DNA from: Anaerolineales bacterium
GTDB taxonomy: Bacteria > Chloroflexota > Anaerolineae > 4572-78 > J111
DNA length: 64,000 nucleotides
Direction of reading: 5' to 3'
NCBI GenBank assembly: GCA_015075405.1
Contig: JABTUK010000002.1
Span: forward strand, 682,001-746,000
Below are positions 25,148-33,340 of this stretch, piece after piece; positions within the stretch are counted from its first letter, which is position 1, and the number at the start of each line of letters is the position of its first letter. The notes under the pieces are model-generated. The model was not told where the DNA came from and searched no databases. It saw nothing but the letters and a program-made list of their open reading frames with translations. A program made the translations under genes and the position numbers.

Positions 25148-25252
25148 GACATGTCATTCCGACCCGCTTCGCAGGGAGGAATCCCCCGCACCAGTGGCTT
25201 ATTACCCACATTGCGGGGATTTCTTGACCTTCGGTCTCGAAATGACATGTCC
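25148..25252. repeat. TGTCATT palindromic element between convergent genes
   Basis: GGACATGTCATTCCGACC on the left and the complement of CGAAATGACATGTCC on the right. Same family as the 20509, 29917 and 39722 elements but without a clear flanking duplication. Confidence 0.7.
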
Positions 25253-25254
25253 TG

Positions 25255-26256
25255 TTACAATCTTACCACTTCTCCCGTTTCCAGCGACCGGCGGGCAGCT
25301 AAAGAACTCTGCACGGCCAGGCGGCCCTCTTCGGCGGTGGCCCGGTCGGGGGGGCGGCCGGTACGGACACACTCGACAAAAGCGGTCACTTGATTTTCAT
25401 AGCCATCGCCCGGTGTGCTGGCCAGGGCACGGGCTTCTTTTCCAGCTTCGTAGACCATCAAACTGGTCCCAGAGGCCGTGCCGGTTTCCACCCCAGTCCC
25501 GCTGGCCCGAAAGCTGTACTCCACCGAGCCGTTCTCGCACAGCACCGCCAGGGTCATGGTAAAGGGGTAGCCCGCCGGCATCAGGATGGTGCCCTCGGCA
25601 AAAGCTTTGACCTCGCCGTAATCGAGCAGTGTCAGGGCATGGTCCCAGCCGCCGAACATACCTTTCTGTCCTCGCGCATAGACCGTTTGCGGCGTCCCAA
25701 ACAGCCAGTTCAACATATCCAAGTCGTGAACCTGCAAATCGAGCACCGCCCCGCCGGTCCATTCCGGGTTGGCAAACCAGTCGCCCCAGGTAGGCCGGGC
25801 CGACAACCGCTTCGCTGTCGCCGAAAGTGGCCGGCCCAACGCGCCGCTCTTGACAAACTCCACCAGGGCAACATACTCCGGCCAGAAGCGCAGCACGTGG
25901 GCCAGCATCAGCAGCCGCCCGTTTTGCTTGGCGGCAGCAATCATGGCCTCACACTCGGCCACGCTCAAACCCATCGGCTTTTCCAAAAAGACGTGCTTAC
26001 CGGCGTCGAGCGCAGCAACAGTCAATTCTTGATGCAGATGGGTCGGCAGGGTGTTGCTGATGACATCAACTCGCGGGTCGGTCGCCAAGGCCAGGTGGTC
26101 GGTGGTTGCTTCCGCCCCCACCTCCTGAGCCAGCGCTGTCGCCTTTTCCGGCGAACGGGATGAAATGGCGACAATTTGCGTATCCATCTGTTTGGCAAAA
26201 GCGCGGGCGTGAGTGCTGCCCATAAATCCCGCGCCGAGGATGCCTACTTTGAGCAT
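25255..26256 (-). CDS. Gfo/Idh/MocA-family dehydrogenase 1
   Basis: 333 aa. The N-terminal NAD(P)-binding motif is VGILGAGFMGSTHARAF; HVFLEKPMGLS supplies the EKP catalytic lysine region, and the C-terminal half is the alpha/beta substrate domain (GGAVLDLQVHDLDMLNWLFG with the usual H-D). These enzymes oxidise sugar or cyclitol hydroxyls. It is one of five paralogues here. The stop lies 2 nt from the palindromic element at 25148-25252. Upstream are tandem hub repeats and the URO-D gene on the same strand. Confidence 0.9.
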   Translation of the reverse strand: MLKVGILGAGFMGSTHARAFAKQMDTQIVAISSRSPEKATALAQEVGAEATTDHLALATDPRVDVISNTLPTHLHQELTVAALDAGKHVFLEKPMGLSVAECEAMIAAAKQNGRLLMLAHVLRFWPEYVALVEFVKSGALGRPLSATAKRLSARPTWGDWFANPEWTGGAVLDLQVHDLDMLNWLFGTPQTVYARGQKGMFGGWDHALTLLDYGEVKAFAEGTILMPAGYPFTMTLAVLCENGSVEYSFRASGTGVETGTASGTSLMVYEAGKEARALASTPGDGYENQVTAFVECVRTGRPPDRATAEEGRLAVQSSLAARRSLETGEVVRL

Positions 26257-26287
26257 CGCCTCTCTCCTCTGATAATAGACTGCTGCT

Positions 26288-26440
26288 GGAGTGCAAAGCT
26301 TGCTTTGCTATGTCGCAAGGCAAGCCTTGCACTCCATTTTCATTCTTGGTGGTGCTCAAGAGCCAGAGGGCACATATTTCGGTGCCCACCCCGGAGATGG
26401 CTCACTTGCACTCCATTTTCATTCTTGGTGGTACTCAAGA
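26288..26440. repeat. AAGCTTGC palindrome with two hub-repeat ends
   Basis: GAGTGCAAAGCTTGCTTTGC and GCAAGGCAAGCCTTGCACTC form the palindrome. GCACTCCATTTTCATTCTTG then occurs twice (from about 26329 and 26408). The second copy contains the TGA stop of the URO-D gene on the minus strand. Confidence 0.7.
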
Positions 26441-27472
26441 GAGCGGATATCGCCCATACGTTTTCGCCGCCTGCACAAAAGCCTCAAGGTTTTCCGGCGG
26501 GGTATCACGCGGAACTTCGCAGCCGGGGCTTAAAATAAAGCCGCCGCCAGGGCCGCCGATTTCGATACAGTGGCGCACCGCCTCGGTAATGCTCTCCGGC
26601 GTGCCGTTGAGCAGGATCCGCACCGGGTCGAGGTTGCCCTTGATGCAGACCTGATCGCCCATTGTTTCCTTCACCTCGGCCAAATCTACCAGCGAGTCGA
26701 GATTGAGAATGTCAGCCCCCAGTTGACTAAAGAGAGGCAGCAAGGCTTTGGTATTACCGCAGGCGTGATATTTGACCCGCGCCCCGGCTTTTTGTAATCT
26801 GGCAATCAGTTCAGCCACATAGGGAAAGTTGAACTTTTCGAAATGTTTGGGCGAAATCAATGTGGCGATAGCATCGCCCACGCCGATAAAGCGCGCCCCG
26901 GCCTCGATCTGGGCCAGGCCAAATTCCAGTTCCATCTCCATGCTAAAGCGCATCAAATCATGCACCAACGCCGGGTCGTCGTAAACATCGGTCATCAGGT
27001 AGTTGATGTTGCGCAGCATGGCCGACTCCTGGAAGGGCGCTTCCACCCAGCCATAAACAACTTCGCCTTCACCCAACTCCTGCTGCAAAATTCTGAGGGC
27101 CTTGATCTGCTCGTGCATGCGGTTGTCGCCCAGCGGGTCGGGCAGGTGCAGCTTTTTCAGGTCGTCCCGGCTTTTGATAAACGGCTCCTCCGAGCCGGCG
27201 GGCACGTCATCCTCCTGCCAGAAAACCGGCGCGCCCAGCGTTTGCGACTCGCGCACCGCATCGGAGGTAACGTTAACGCTGTCATAGCCAAAGCGGCGGA
27301 TGCACTCCAGTTGCGCCTGGGCCATCAATTCGCCATGCAGACAGTACTGGCCGTAAGAAATGCCGGCCAATTTGGCCGCAAAGGTCATAATCAGTGGGCT
27401 AACCGGCGTCCGATCCGGCTCGCGCAGCTCGCACACGGCCAGGTAGCGTTCGGAGGAGGTCATTTCGGTCAT
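26435..27472 (-). CDS. Uroporphyrinogen-decarboxylase-family protein (methyltransferase-like)
   Basis: 345 aa from ATG 27472 (GGAG upstream); the longer frame to 27637 runs through a repeat and is rejected. The URO-D fold is shown by ERYLAVCELREPDRTPVSP, YDSVNVTSDAVRE, ARVKYHACGNTKALLPLF, DILNLDSLVDLAEVKE and IGGPGGGFILSPGCEVPRDT. The H-x-C-G segment and late cysteine resemble zinc-binding MtaA/CmuA-type corrinoid methyltransferases rather than HemE. No corrinoid protein gene is adjacent, so the substrate is unknown. In this block it may serve demethylation of methoxylated compounds; inference. Confidence 0.8.
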   Translation of the reverse strand: MTEMTSSERYLAVCELREPDRTPVSPLIMTFAAKLAGISYGQYCLHGELMAQAQLECIRRFGYDSVNVTSDAVRESQTLGAPVFWQEDDVPAGSEEPFIKSRDDLKKLHLPDPLGDNRMHEQIKALRILQQELGEGEVVYGWVEAPFQESAMLRNINYLMTDVYDDPALVHDLMRFSMEMELEFGLAQIEAGARFIGVGDAIATLISPKHFEKFNFPYVAELIARLQKAGARVKYHACGNTKALLPLFSQLGADILNLDSLVDLAEVKETMGDQVCIKGNLDPVRILLNGTPESITEAVRHCIEIGGPGGGFILSPGCEVPRDTPPENLEAFVQAAKTYGRYPLS

Positions 27473-27496
27473 AATTTGTCTATCTCCAAAAAGAAA

Positions 27497-27558
27497 CGGG
27501 GGACGGGAGACCGAGGACCGGGCAATTATCTCAGTCTCCCGTCCCCGGTCCCCGGTCA
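27497..27558. repeat. GACCGGGG word-palindrome overlapping a stop codon
   Basis: GGACGGGAGACCGAGGACCG and TCCCGTCCCCGGTCCCCGGT are complementary arms. Read on the minus strand, the right end begins TGACCGGGG, and that TGA (27556-27558) is the stop codon of the PIG-L gene. Confidence 0.7.
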
Positions 27559-28260
27559 TTCTGGCAGCAGCCGCTTCACTGGAATACGGCCCCAGGCGCG
27601 GGCGCTCTGGAAGCCTTCGGCGTAGCGCGCGCCGCATTGCAGCCCGCGAAAACGGGCCATTGTTTCAATAAAATCCAGAATATCGGTGGCGTGATGCTCT
27701 TTGAGCCAGGTAATCTGGCTTACGTGCTGGGCCATCGCTTGTTTTTTCAACTCTAGGGTCTCGCCGATGTCCACATATTCGGTCGGGGTAAAGTCAATCC
27801 CGGCCAGGGTGTCCATAAAATAAATCGGCGGGGCCAGAGGATGGGGCGGCTGAGCGGTGACGTAATAGGGTAGGGTGGCTAAAAAACTGGCGTCGAGGGT
27901 CAATTTGGTCACGGCGTTGTGGTCGCCGTGATAATCGTCGGGGTGGTGGGTGATAATCAGGTCGGGCTTGGTGATGCGGATCATCTCGACAAAGCGGATC
28001 ATGGCTTCCTCGGTGGCGTAAATTTCGCCATCCAGAAAATCCAGGCACATGGCTTCGGCCCCAATCACCGCGGCGGCAGACTTGGCTTCATGATCGCGCA
28101 CCATACCGACTTCATGGTGTAGAATCTCGCCGTGCCCCTTGTCGCCCCGGCAGGCATGCACCATCGTCACGTGATGGCCCTGGGCCACATAGCGGGCCAG
28201 GGTACCGGCACACAAAATTTCCAGGTCATCCGGATGCGCCCCGACGGCTAAAATACGCAT
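27556..28260 (-). CDS. PIG-L/LmbE-family N-deacetylase
   Basis: 234 aa from ATG 28260, which follows GGAGAGAAAGAG; the upstream extension to 28335 is not needed. MRILAVGAHPDDLEILCAGT carries the HPDD zinc motif and DLIITHHPDDYHGDHNAV the second metal/catalytic block. Family members deacetylate N-acetylglucosamine-containing substrates or mycothiol/bacillithiol precursors. In a sugar-catabolism neighbourhood an N-acetyl sugar substrate is plausible. Follows the ROK repressor gene on the same strand. Confidence 0.88.
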   Translation of the reverse strand: MRILAVGAHPDDLEILCAGTLARYVAQGHHVTMVHACRGDKGHGEILHHEVGMVRDHEAKSAAAVIGAEAMCLDFLDGEIYATEEAMIRFVEMIRITKPDLIITHHPDDYHGDHNAVTKLTLDASFLATLPYYVTAQPPHPLAPPIYFMDTLAGIDFTPTEYVDIGETLELKKQAMAQHVSQITWLKEHHATDILDFIETMARFRGLQCGARYAEGFQSARAWGRIPVKRLLPE

Positions 28261-28311
28261 ACTCTTTCTCTCCAAGCATATAGTCTTCCAGAAAAGTTTT
28301 TGCTGCGGAAA

Positions 28312-28458
28312 CAGGTAGCACGCCCTTCGGCGCACCCGAAGGGGTGAAGTAACAGAGTAGCAAATTTTTTACCTGCTACCTTGCTACTTGCTACCCTAAT
28401 TGTAAAAATTCAATCTTCCACCCTTCTTCATCCTTCCGCCTTCATCCTTCTGCCTTCA
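28312..28458. repeat. GTAGCAGGTAGCA and GAAGGATGAAGG word repeats
   Basis: From 28312 CAGGTAGCACGCC, AGAGTAGCAAA and CTGCTACCTTGCTACTTGCT form an imperfect palindrome; 28416-28458 holds CTTCATCCTTCCGCCTTCAT words. On the minus strand the last unit begins TGAAGG, whose TGA is the stop codon of the ROK gene. Confidence 0.65.
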
Positions 28459-29670
28459 AGAAATAATCCGCTGACGCTGCACAAACAACCCATCACTGGT
28501 CTGACTTAGAGCAGTAGCGACAGCCCCCAACACCGCGGCATCCAGCCCCAAATCCGACAGCCGGATATCCGGCGTGACCGGGATGAGGCCGTCCAGACGA
28601 GCGCGGATCGGTTCAATAAACAACTCCCCAAACTCGGCCAAATCACCGCCAATGATAATCCGGTCGGGGTCAATGATGCAGGCCATATTGGCTACGGCAA
28701 TGCTCAGATAATCTACCGTTTCTTGCACCACCGTTTGAGCCAGAGTATCGCCCGCAGAAGCAGCAGCCAACACTTGTTCGACAGTCAGGCTATTAAGTTC
28801 GGTTTGGGCCAAAATGGATGGCTGACCGGTCTGCAAACGTTGCCAGGCGCGTTGAACAATGCCCGAACTGCCGGCTAATCCTTCCAGACAGCCATAACCA
28901 TCGTAAGTTTGGCCCAGGTAGCGCTCGTTGGGGATGATGTAGCCTACCTCGCCGGCGGCGTAGTGGGAGCCTCGATAAAGTTGGCCGTTGAGAATGAGGC
29001 CGGCCCCAATGCCATCGCCAAACTGGATACACAACAGGTTACGCAGGCCCTGCCCGGCCCCGCGCCAACTTTCACCCAAAGCAATCAAGTTGACCGAATT
29101 TTCAATAAAAACGGGTAAATCGAGCGCTTCTTGAAGCCGCTGTTTAAGTGGCAGGTTACGCCAGCCAAAGCTGGGCGCCCATGTGATAATCCCATCCTCC
29201 AGCACTGTAATGGAAGGTATTCCCACCCCAACGCCCCGTAACGGCACGCCAAAGGGAGCGGCGGCCTGGCATAACTCCTTGATAAAGTCAATCAAGCGCT
29301 GGACCCCTTCTTCACCCGGCAAGGAGGGCAGGGTGCGGCGCTCAAAAATTTCGCCATTCAGGTCGGCCAGGGCGCCGACAATATTCTGGCCCACATAAAC
29401 GCCGACAATCAGGCTGGCCTGAGCGTTGAAGGTTAGCATAATCGGCCGGCGGCCGCCTTTAGAATCGCCGGCGCTGCCTTCGCGAACCAGACCGGCTTCG
29501 ATGAGCGGATTAACAATGCGGGTAATGGTGGGGGGGCTAAGACGTAGCAAACGAGCCAGGTCGGAGCGCGAGATGGGGCCTCGCTCGCGGATCAGCTCCA
29601 AAATGGCTGACTCATTAACTTTGCGCAGGAGCGTGGCATCGCCGGTGTGGTTTGGGTAATCTTTATCCAC
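28456..29670 (-). CDS. ROK-family transcriptional repressor
   Basis: 404 aa. An N-terminal MarR-like winged helix (residues about 17-75: ESAILELIRERGPISRSDLA, LLRLSPPTITRIVNPLIEAG) precedes a ROK sugar-kinase-like domain (FGDGIGAGLILNGQLYRGSH, AAGEVGYIIPNE). The ROK zinc motif CxCGxxGCxE is reduced to DGYGCLEGLAG, so the zinc site looks lost. The phosphate-binding DxGGT at the N-terminus of the kinase domain is also absent (VGVYVGQNIVGA), fitting a sugar-sensing regulator, not a kinase. It likely controls the neighbouring catabolic genes. A strong promoter lies at 29759-29788. Confidence 0.88.
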   Translation of the reverse strand: MDKDYPNHTGDATLLRKVNESAILELIRERGPISRSDLARLLRLSPPTITRIVNPLIEAGLVREGSAGDSKGGRRPIMLTFNAQASLIVGVYVGQNIVGALADLNGEIFERRTLPSLPGEEGVQRLIDFIKELCQAAAPFGVPLRGVGVGIPSITVLEDGIITWAPSFGWRNLPLKQRLQEALDLPVFIENSVNLIALGESWRGAGQGLRNLLCIQFGDGIGAGLILNGQLYRGSHYAAGEVGYIIPNERYLGQTYDGYGCLEGLAGSSGIVQRAWQRLQTGQPSILAQTELNSLTVEQVLAAASAGDTLAQTVVQETVDYLSIAVANMACIIDPDRIIIGGDLAEFGELFIEPIRARLDGLIPVTPDIRLSDLGLDAAVLGAVATALSQTSDGLFVQRQRIIS

Positions 29671-29758
29671 AATTCACCTTTGCCAATCTTGCCCCTGGCT
29701 CTGCGCCGAGCAGAAGAGTAATAACGACCCAATAGAGTTAGTTACTTACTGTAAGAAA

Positions 29759-29788
29759 ATATTAACACGAGGGGTACGGTTTTGTCAA
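29759..29788 (-). promoter_or_regulatory. Promoter of the ROK regulator gene
   Basis: On the minus strand TTGACA (29788-29783), 18-bp spacer and TAATAT (29764-29759). Just downstream, TTACAGTAAGTAACTAA is a candidate operator for self-regulation. The 421-bp gap up to 30092 also contains the repeat at 29810-29880 and the MITE at 29917-30059. Confidence 0.6.
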
Positions 29789-29809
29789 AAACCCAGATCA
29801 TTCTCAGAC

Positions 29810-29880
29810 TCAGTAGATCCAATTTTCCGAGGACGCGAAGCGGGCACGCCCACGTGCCGAACACCGCCGCACGTCCTGCC
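29810..29880. repeat. Truncated TCAGTAGATCC-type element
   Basis: Starts TCAGTAGATCCAATTTTCCG and contains GGGCACGCCCACGTGCCG; the right end seen in the 14586 and 54592 copies is missing. Confidence 0.6.
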
Positions 29881-29916
29881 CAGTTTAGCTTAAAGCCAGC
29901 CAATCTACAAATTTTT

Positions 29917-30059
29917 GGAACTGTTCATCCCATGTCATTTCGAGGCCAAAAACCGAGAAATCTCCAGGGCGCAACCTGCAAAAGTAAGGTTTGGGGATTT
30001 CTCCCTGCGGTCGAAACCTGTCCTGAGCCTGTCGAAGGATGACATGGCTAAGCAGTTAC
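29917..30059. mobile_element. MITE-like element with 8-bp duplication
   Basis: 143 bp, flanked by AAATTTTT at 29909-29916 and 30060-30067. The ends GGAACTGTTCATCCCATGTC and GACATGGCTAAGCAGTTAC are degenerate inverted repeats of the TGTCATTTCG family; the interior differs from the 20509 and 39722 copies. Confidence 0.8.
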
Positions 30060-30083
30060 AAATTTTTAATGATCTGGTATAAT
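30055..30083 (+). promoter_or_regulatory. Promoter of the TPR gene, -35 from the MITE end
   Basis: GTTACA (30055-30060) spans the MITE end and the first base of its duplication; after 17 bp comes TATAAT (30078-30083) with extended TGG. Start of transcription near 30090 puts the ATG (30092) at or next to the 5' end: a leaderless mRNA is likely. Confidence 0.55.
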
Positions 30084-30091
30084 CTAAACCT

Positions 30092-31471
30092 ATGAGTCAA
30101 GACAAATCCTCTGTGGCCGATTTTACAAGGGCCATCGAACGCAATCCTGATGATATCCACGCCTACCTGGAGCGCGGCCAGCTTTACGAAAAAGCCGGCC
30201 AATACGAACAGGCCATTGAGGACTACAGTCAGATTATCCGGCTCGATCCCGCAAAAGCCGAGGCTTTCTACCGGCGCGGCAATCTTTACCGCAAAATAAA
30301 AGCCTTTGAGCCGGCCCTGGCCGACTTTGACCAGGCGATTAGCCTCGACCCGGAGACGGCCCGGAATTGGGTGGGGCGAGGCAACACCCATTTCGACCGG
30401 CAAGCGTTTGAGCCGGCCATTGCCGATTACAGCGCCGCCTTGCGCCTTGACCCAACCTACTTGGCTGCCTTATACAATCGCGGCAAATGTTACGCCGAAA
30501 TCGAGCAAGACGAGGCGGCCTTGGCCGACTTTACAACAGTGTTGCAGCTCGACCCTCAAGATGCCGCTGCCTGGCTGAGCCGGGGCCGGCTCTATGCCAA
30601 AAAAGGATTTTATGAGATAGCTATTGATGATTATACGAAGGTCATCACCTTCGATACCACCGACTCTCTGGCCTTTGTCGGTCGAGGCGGCAGCTACACC
30701 GAAATAGGTGAAGATACGGCGGCGCGGGCCGATTTTGAAACGGCGCTCCAGCTCGATCCTCACGAAGCCAAAGCTTATATTGGCCGGGGCTTGCTCCGGG
30801 CCAAACAAGATGATTTGGCCGGCGCTGTGGCCGATTTTGACCAGGCGATCCGCTTGAGTTCGGCGGACATTGAAGCCTGGATTATGCGCGGCATGTTACA
30901 CTATCGTCAAGGTCGGGCGGAATCGGCCCTGGCCGACTTTACCGAAGCAATCCGGCTGGACCCACAGGATGCGCGGGGAGCATTTGGCCGGGCGCTGGTT
31001 TACGCCGGGCAGGGCGATCATGGCCGGGCAGTGGTCAACTTTAGCCAGGCGCTCCGGCACAACCAGGAGTTTGGCGCGGCTCTGGTTGGCCGCGCCAACA
31101 GTTTTCACAAGTTGGGTGAGGTGGAACCGGCCCTGGCCGATTACGAGCAAGCCCTCCAGTTAAACCCCTTCGATGCTGCTGTTTTCTACAACCGGGGTCT
31201 GCTCTATCACCACCTGGGGCAAGTTGAAGCGGCCCTGGCCGACTACGGTGAAGCCGCCCGGCTGAATCCCCACGACAGCGCCGCCTGGTATAACCGAGCT
31301 TGCCTTTTAGCCGGGCAAAATCGGCCCGACGAGGCGCTGGCTGATTTACGACAGGCGCTAACCGTAGATCAAACCGGAACTGTGTTAGCCAATGCCCCTA
31401 CCGACCCTGACTTTGAACCACTGCGGGCTGACCCGCGCTTTCAAATCTTGTTGGCTGAGTTCTCGACCTGA
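30092..31471 (+). CDS. TPR-repeat protein
   Basis: 459 aa made almost wholly of 34-residue TPR units, about twelve, with consensus such as AIEDYSQIIRLDPAKAEAFY and RRGNLYRKIKAFEPALADFD, starting near residue 15 and ending near 430. There is no signal peptide or membrane helix, so it is a cytoplasmic scaffold for protein contacts. The DNA of the repeats is similar among units, suggesting growth by internal duplication. No Shine-Dalgarno site is visible and the -10 is only 8 bp before the ATG. Partner unknown; the neighbouring gene is a HAD hydrolase. Confidence 0.85.
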   Translation: MSQDKSSVADFTRAIERNPDDIHAYLERGQLYEKAGQYEQAIEDYSQIIRLDPAKAEAFYRRGNLYRKIKAFEPALADFDQAISLDPETARNWVGRGNTHFDRQAFEPAIADYSAALRLDPTYLAALYNRGKCYAEIEQDEAALADFTTVLQLDPQDAAAWLSRGRLYAKKGFYEIAIDDYTKVITFDTTDSLAFVGRGGSYTEIGEDTAARADFETALQLDPHEAKAYIGRGLLRAKQDDLAGAVADFDQAIRLSSADIEAWIMRGMLHYRQGRAESALADFTEAIRLDPQDARGAFGRALVYAGQGDHGRAVVNFSQALRHNQEFGAALVGRANSFHKLGEVEPALADYEQALQLNPFDAAVFYNRGLLYHHLGQVEAALADYGEAARLNPHDSAAWYNRACLLAGQNRPDEALADLRQALTVDQTGTVLANAPTDPDFEPLRADPRFQILLAEFST

Positions 31472-31479
31472 ACCATAAT

Positions 31480-31507
31480 TTGACCATTCCTGCCGCTGGT
31501 TTATAAT
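31480..31507 (+). promoter_or_regulatory. Promoter of the HAD hydrolase gene
   Basis: TTGACC (31480-31485), 16-bp spacer, perfect TATAAT (31502-31507). The TTGACC lies only 9 nt after the TPR stop codon. Confidence 0.65.
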
Positions 31508-31579
31508 GGGGTCCGCAAGGGGCTATCCCGTTTATCCTCCCTGTGGCTTAAAAATCATTTCCGAGAAAGTTGTCAGCCT

Positions 31580-32275
31580 GTGGCCCAGAATCGTCGTTAC
31601 CACACGGTTATCTTTGATATTGGCGGCACGCTGGTCGGCTTTGAGGACGATGCGCCTTTTGCCGAATTTTTGAACAGCGTGGACGCGCCGCATCGTTTTG
31701 TCTCACCCGCCGATCTGCGTTTGAGCATGCTGCATACCCTATCTCTGCGCCGCCACGAGGCGGTGGGCCTGGGTCTGGACGATGACAGCGTCAACAACTG
31801 GTGGCTGACCATTTTCAACGACCTATTTCCTCACAGCCCGCACGTGGCCCGGCGGATGTGGGAACTGTTCAAGCGCAACTACTTCGACAGCCTTTTCCCC
31901 GACAGCCTGCCCATTTTAGAAACGCTGAAGCGGCGCGGTGTGCCGCTGGGGGTGGTTTCTAATTACGGGACACACCTGCTCGACTTGCTGCCCAAGCTCA
32001 ACATTTTTGATTACTTTGATTTTATTATCGTTTCGGCGATTGTCGGCGTTACCAAGCCACACCCGCGCATCTTTCAGATGGCGATTGAGGAAGCGGGCGT
32101 GCCGGCCAGCCAACTGCTCTATGTAGGCGACAATCCGGTGGATGATGTGGAGGGGGCCAATCGAGTCGGGATTGATGCCATCCTCATCAACCGGCCCGGC
32201 CGCGAGCCAAACATCGCTCCCCGGATGATTGAAAGCCTGTTAGAGTTAGAGCGGATTGTGTTTCCAGAGGGATAA
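31580..32275 (+). CDS. HAD-superfamily hydrolase (phosphatase-like)
   Basis: 231 aa from GTG 31580 (weak ribosome site). Motif I is modified: VIFDIGGTLVGF has D-I-G where most enzymes have D-x-D, so the general acid aspartate is a glycine. Motif II is GVVSNYG, motif III lysine is VGVTKPHPRIF and motif IV is LYVGDNPVDDVEGA. The cap insert lies between motifs I and II. Related proteins hydrolyse small phosphates; the altered motif I suggests another reaction or reduced activity. Confidence 0.82.
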   Translation: MAQNRRYHTVIFDIGGTLVGFEDDAPFAEFLNSVDAPHRFVSPADLRLSMLHTLSLRRHEAVGLGLDDDSVNNWWLTIFNDLFPHSPHVARRMWELFKRNYFDSLFPDSLPILETLKRRGVPLGVVSNYGTHLLDLLPKLNIFDYFDFIIVSAIVGVTKPHPRIFQMAIEEAGVPASQLLYVGDNPVDDVEGANRVGIDAILINRPGREPNIAPRMIESLLELERIVFPEG

Positions 32276-32294
32276 AGTCAAAGCCCGGCCTGGT

Positions 32295-33239
32295 TCAAGG
32301 CATGCCCCCAATTCGGGCCAGGGCCAGGCGAGCCATGACAATGATTTCGCTGTCACCGCTGGCGATGGCCAGTTCATTGGCTTTCTGGTAGGCCAGCAGG
32401 GCGTCGGCCATTTTTTGTTGATTCTCCAAAGTTTGTCCCAATAAAAGCCAGACCGAGGCCCGGTTGTCGTCCAACTCCAGCGCCGTCCTGGCGTCTGTTT
32501 CAGCCTGGCCGGGTTGCCCCAGGCGCAAATAGAGCTGGCTGCGAGCAAGGTAAAAATCGAGGGGATTATTCAATCGGGCCTGAGCCTGATCAAAACTGGC
32601 GGCGGCGGATGTTTTGTCATCCCCCATTTCCTGCACGACGCCTTGCAACAGCAGCAGGTTTGGCTCGCCCGGTACTTTTTGCAGTCCCTGCCGAATAAAA
32701 GCCAACGCTGCCTCATATTGCCCGGCTTCAATCGCCTCAAAAGCGCTGTTTTCAGCCTCCAAACGGGCCGCTACCTCCGGCGAGGGGGCCAGCACCGTAT
32801 TGAAAAGCAAAATAACACCCCCAATGACGGCTAAAATAATCACGCCAATAAGCGCAATCTGCCGCTTCAACTGCCGCTGCCGCTCCGCAACCAGGTGGTC
32901 AAGATACCACCACCAATTTTCGGGCGGGGGCGCTGGCGCAGGGCGTTGAGTTTGGAGGACGGTGGCTCCCCCTAACGATTGCAGCAGTGGGCCAGCCTGT
33001 TTTCGCAAGCGGGCCTGTAGCGAGTGAAAGCGGCCCCGCTCCGGCAGCAAATCCAGGCCAGCCGACTCAAGTTGCTGAAAAAGCGCGTCCAGCCGGTCCA
33101 AATCTAGCAGCAGATCGAGGGCAGGTTGGGCTGCCAGGGTTTTAATGGTGGGCAGCGTCTCTTCCAACCGGCCCAAAATTGCGCGCAGTTCATCGGCCGG
33201 ATTTAACTTTTTCTGCTGTAAATAGTCGAGTTTCGGCAT
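32295..33239 (-). CDS. Membrane-anchored TPR protein
   Basis: 314 aa from ATG 33239 (MPKLDYLQQKKLNPADELRA). An N-terminal helical cytoplasmic part (residues 1-135) is followed by one membrane helix (LIGVIILAVIGGVILLFNTV, about 145-164) and a C-terminal set of four to five TPR units (YEAALAFIRQGLQKVPGEPN, DFYLARSQLYLRLGQPGQAE). The topology places TPRs outside if the N-terminus is inside. The frame to 33284 starts within a GTAGCA repeat and is not used. Convergent with the HAD gene with a 19-bp gap. Function unknown. Confidence 0.75.
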   Translation of the reverse strand: MPKLDYLQQKKLNPADELRAILGRLEETLPTIKTLAAQPALDLLLDLDRLDALFQQLESAGLDLLPERGRFHSLQARLRKQAGPLLQSLGGATVLQTQRPAPAPPPENWWWYLDHLVAERQRQLKRQIALIGVIILAVIGGVILLFNTVLAPSPEVAARLEAENSAFEAIEAGQYEAALAFIRQGLQKVPGEPNLLLLQGVVQEMGDDKTSAAASFDQAQARLNNPLDFYLARSQLYLRLGQPGQAETDARTALELDDNRASVWLLLGQTLENQQKMADALLAYQKANELAIASGDSEIIVMARLALARIGGMP

Positions 33240-33249
33240 AGGACGGGTT

Positions 33250-33340
33250 GCAGGGTAGCAAGTAGCAGGGTAGCAAAGTAGCATTTTTCTGCTACCTGCT
33301 ACTCTGTTACCCGCTATTTTGTGACCTGCTACCTTGTGAC
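33250..33340. repeat. GTAGCAGGTAGCA word-palindrome overlapping a stop codon
   Basis: GGGTAGCAAGTAGCAGGGTA on the left, CTGCTACCTGCTACTCTGTT on the right. On the minus strand its edge encodes the last residues of the deaminase and AGGTAG, whose TAG (33331-33329) is the stop codon. Confidence 0.75.

Noticed and set aside
27473-27637. N-terminal extension of the URO-D protein
   Set aside because: It is encoded by the GACCGG repeat and part of the PIG-L gene end; ATG 27472 gives the normal family length.
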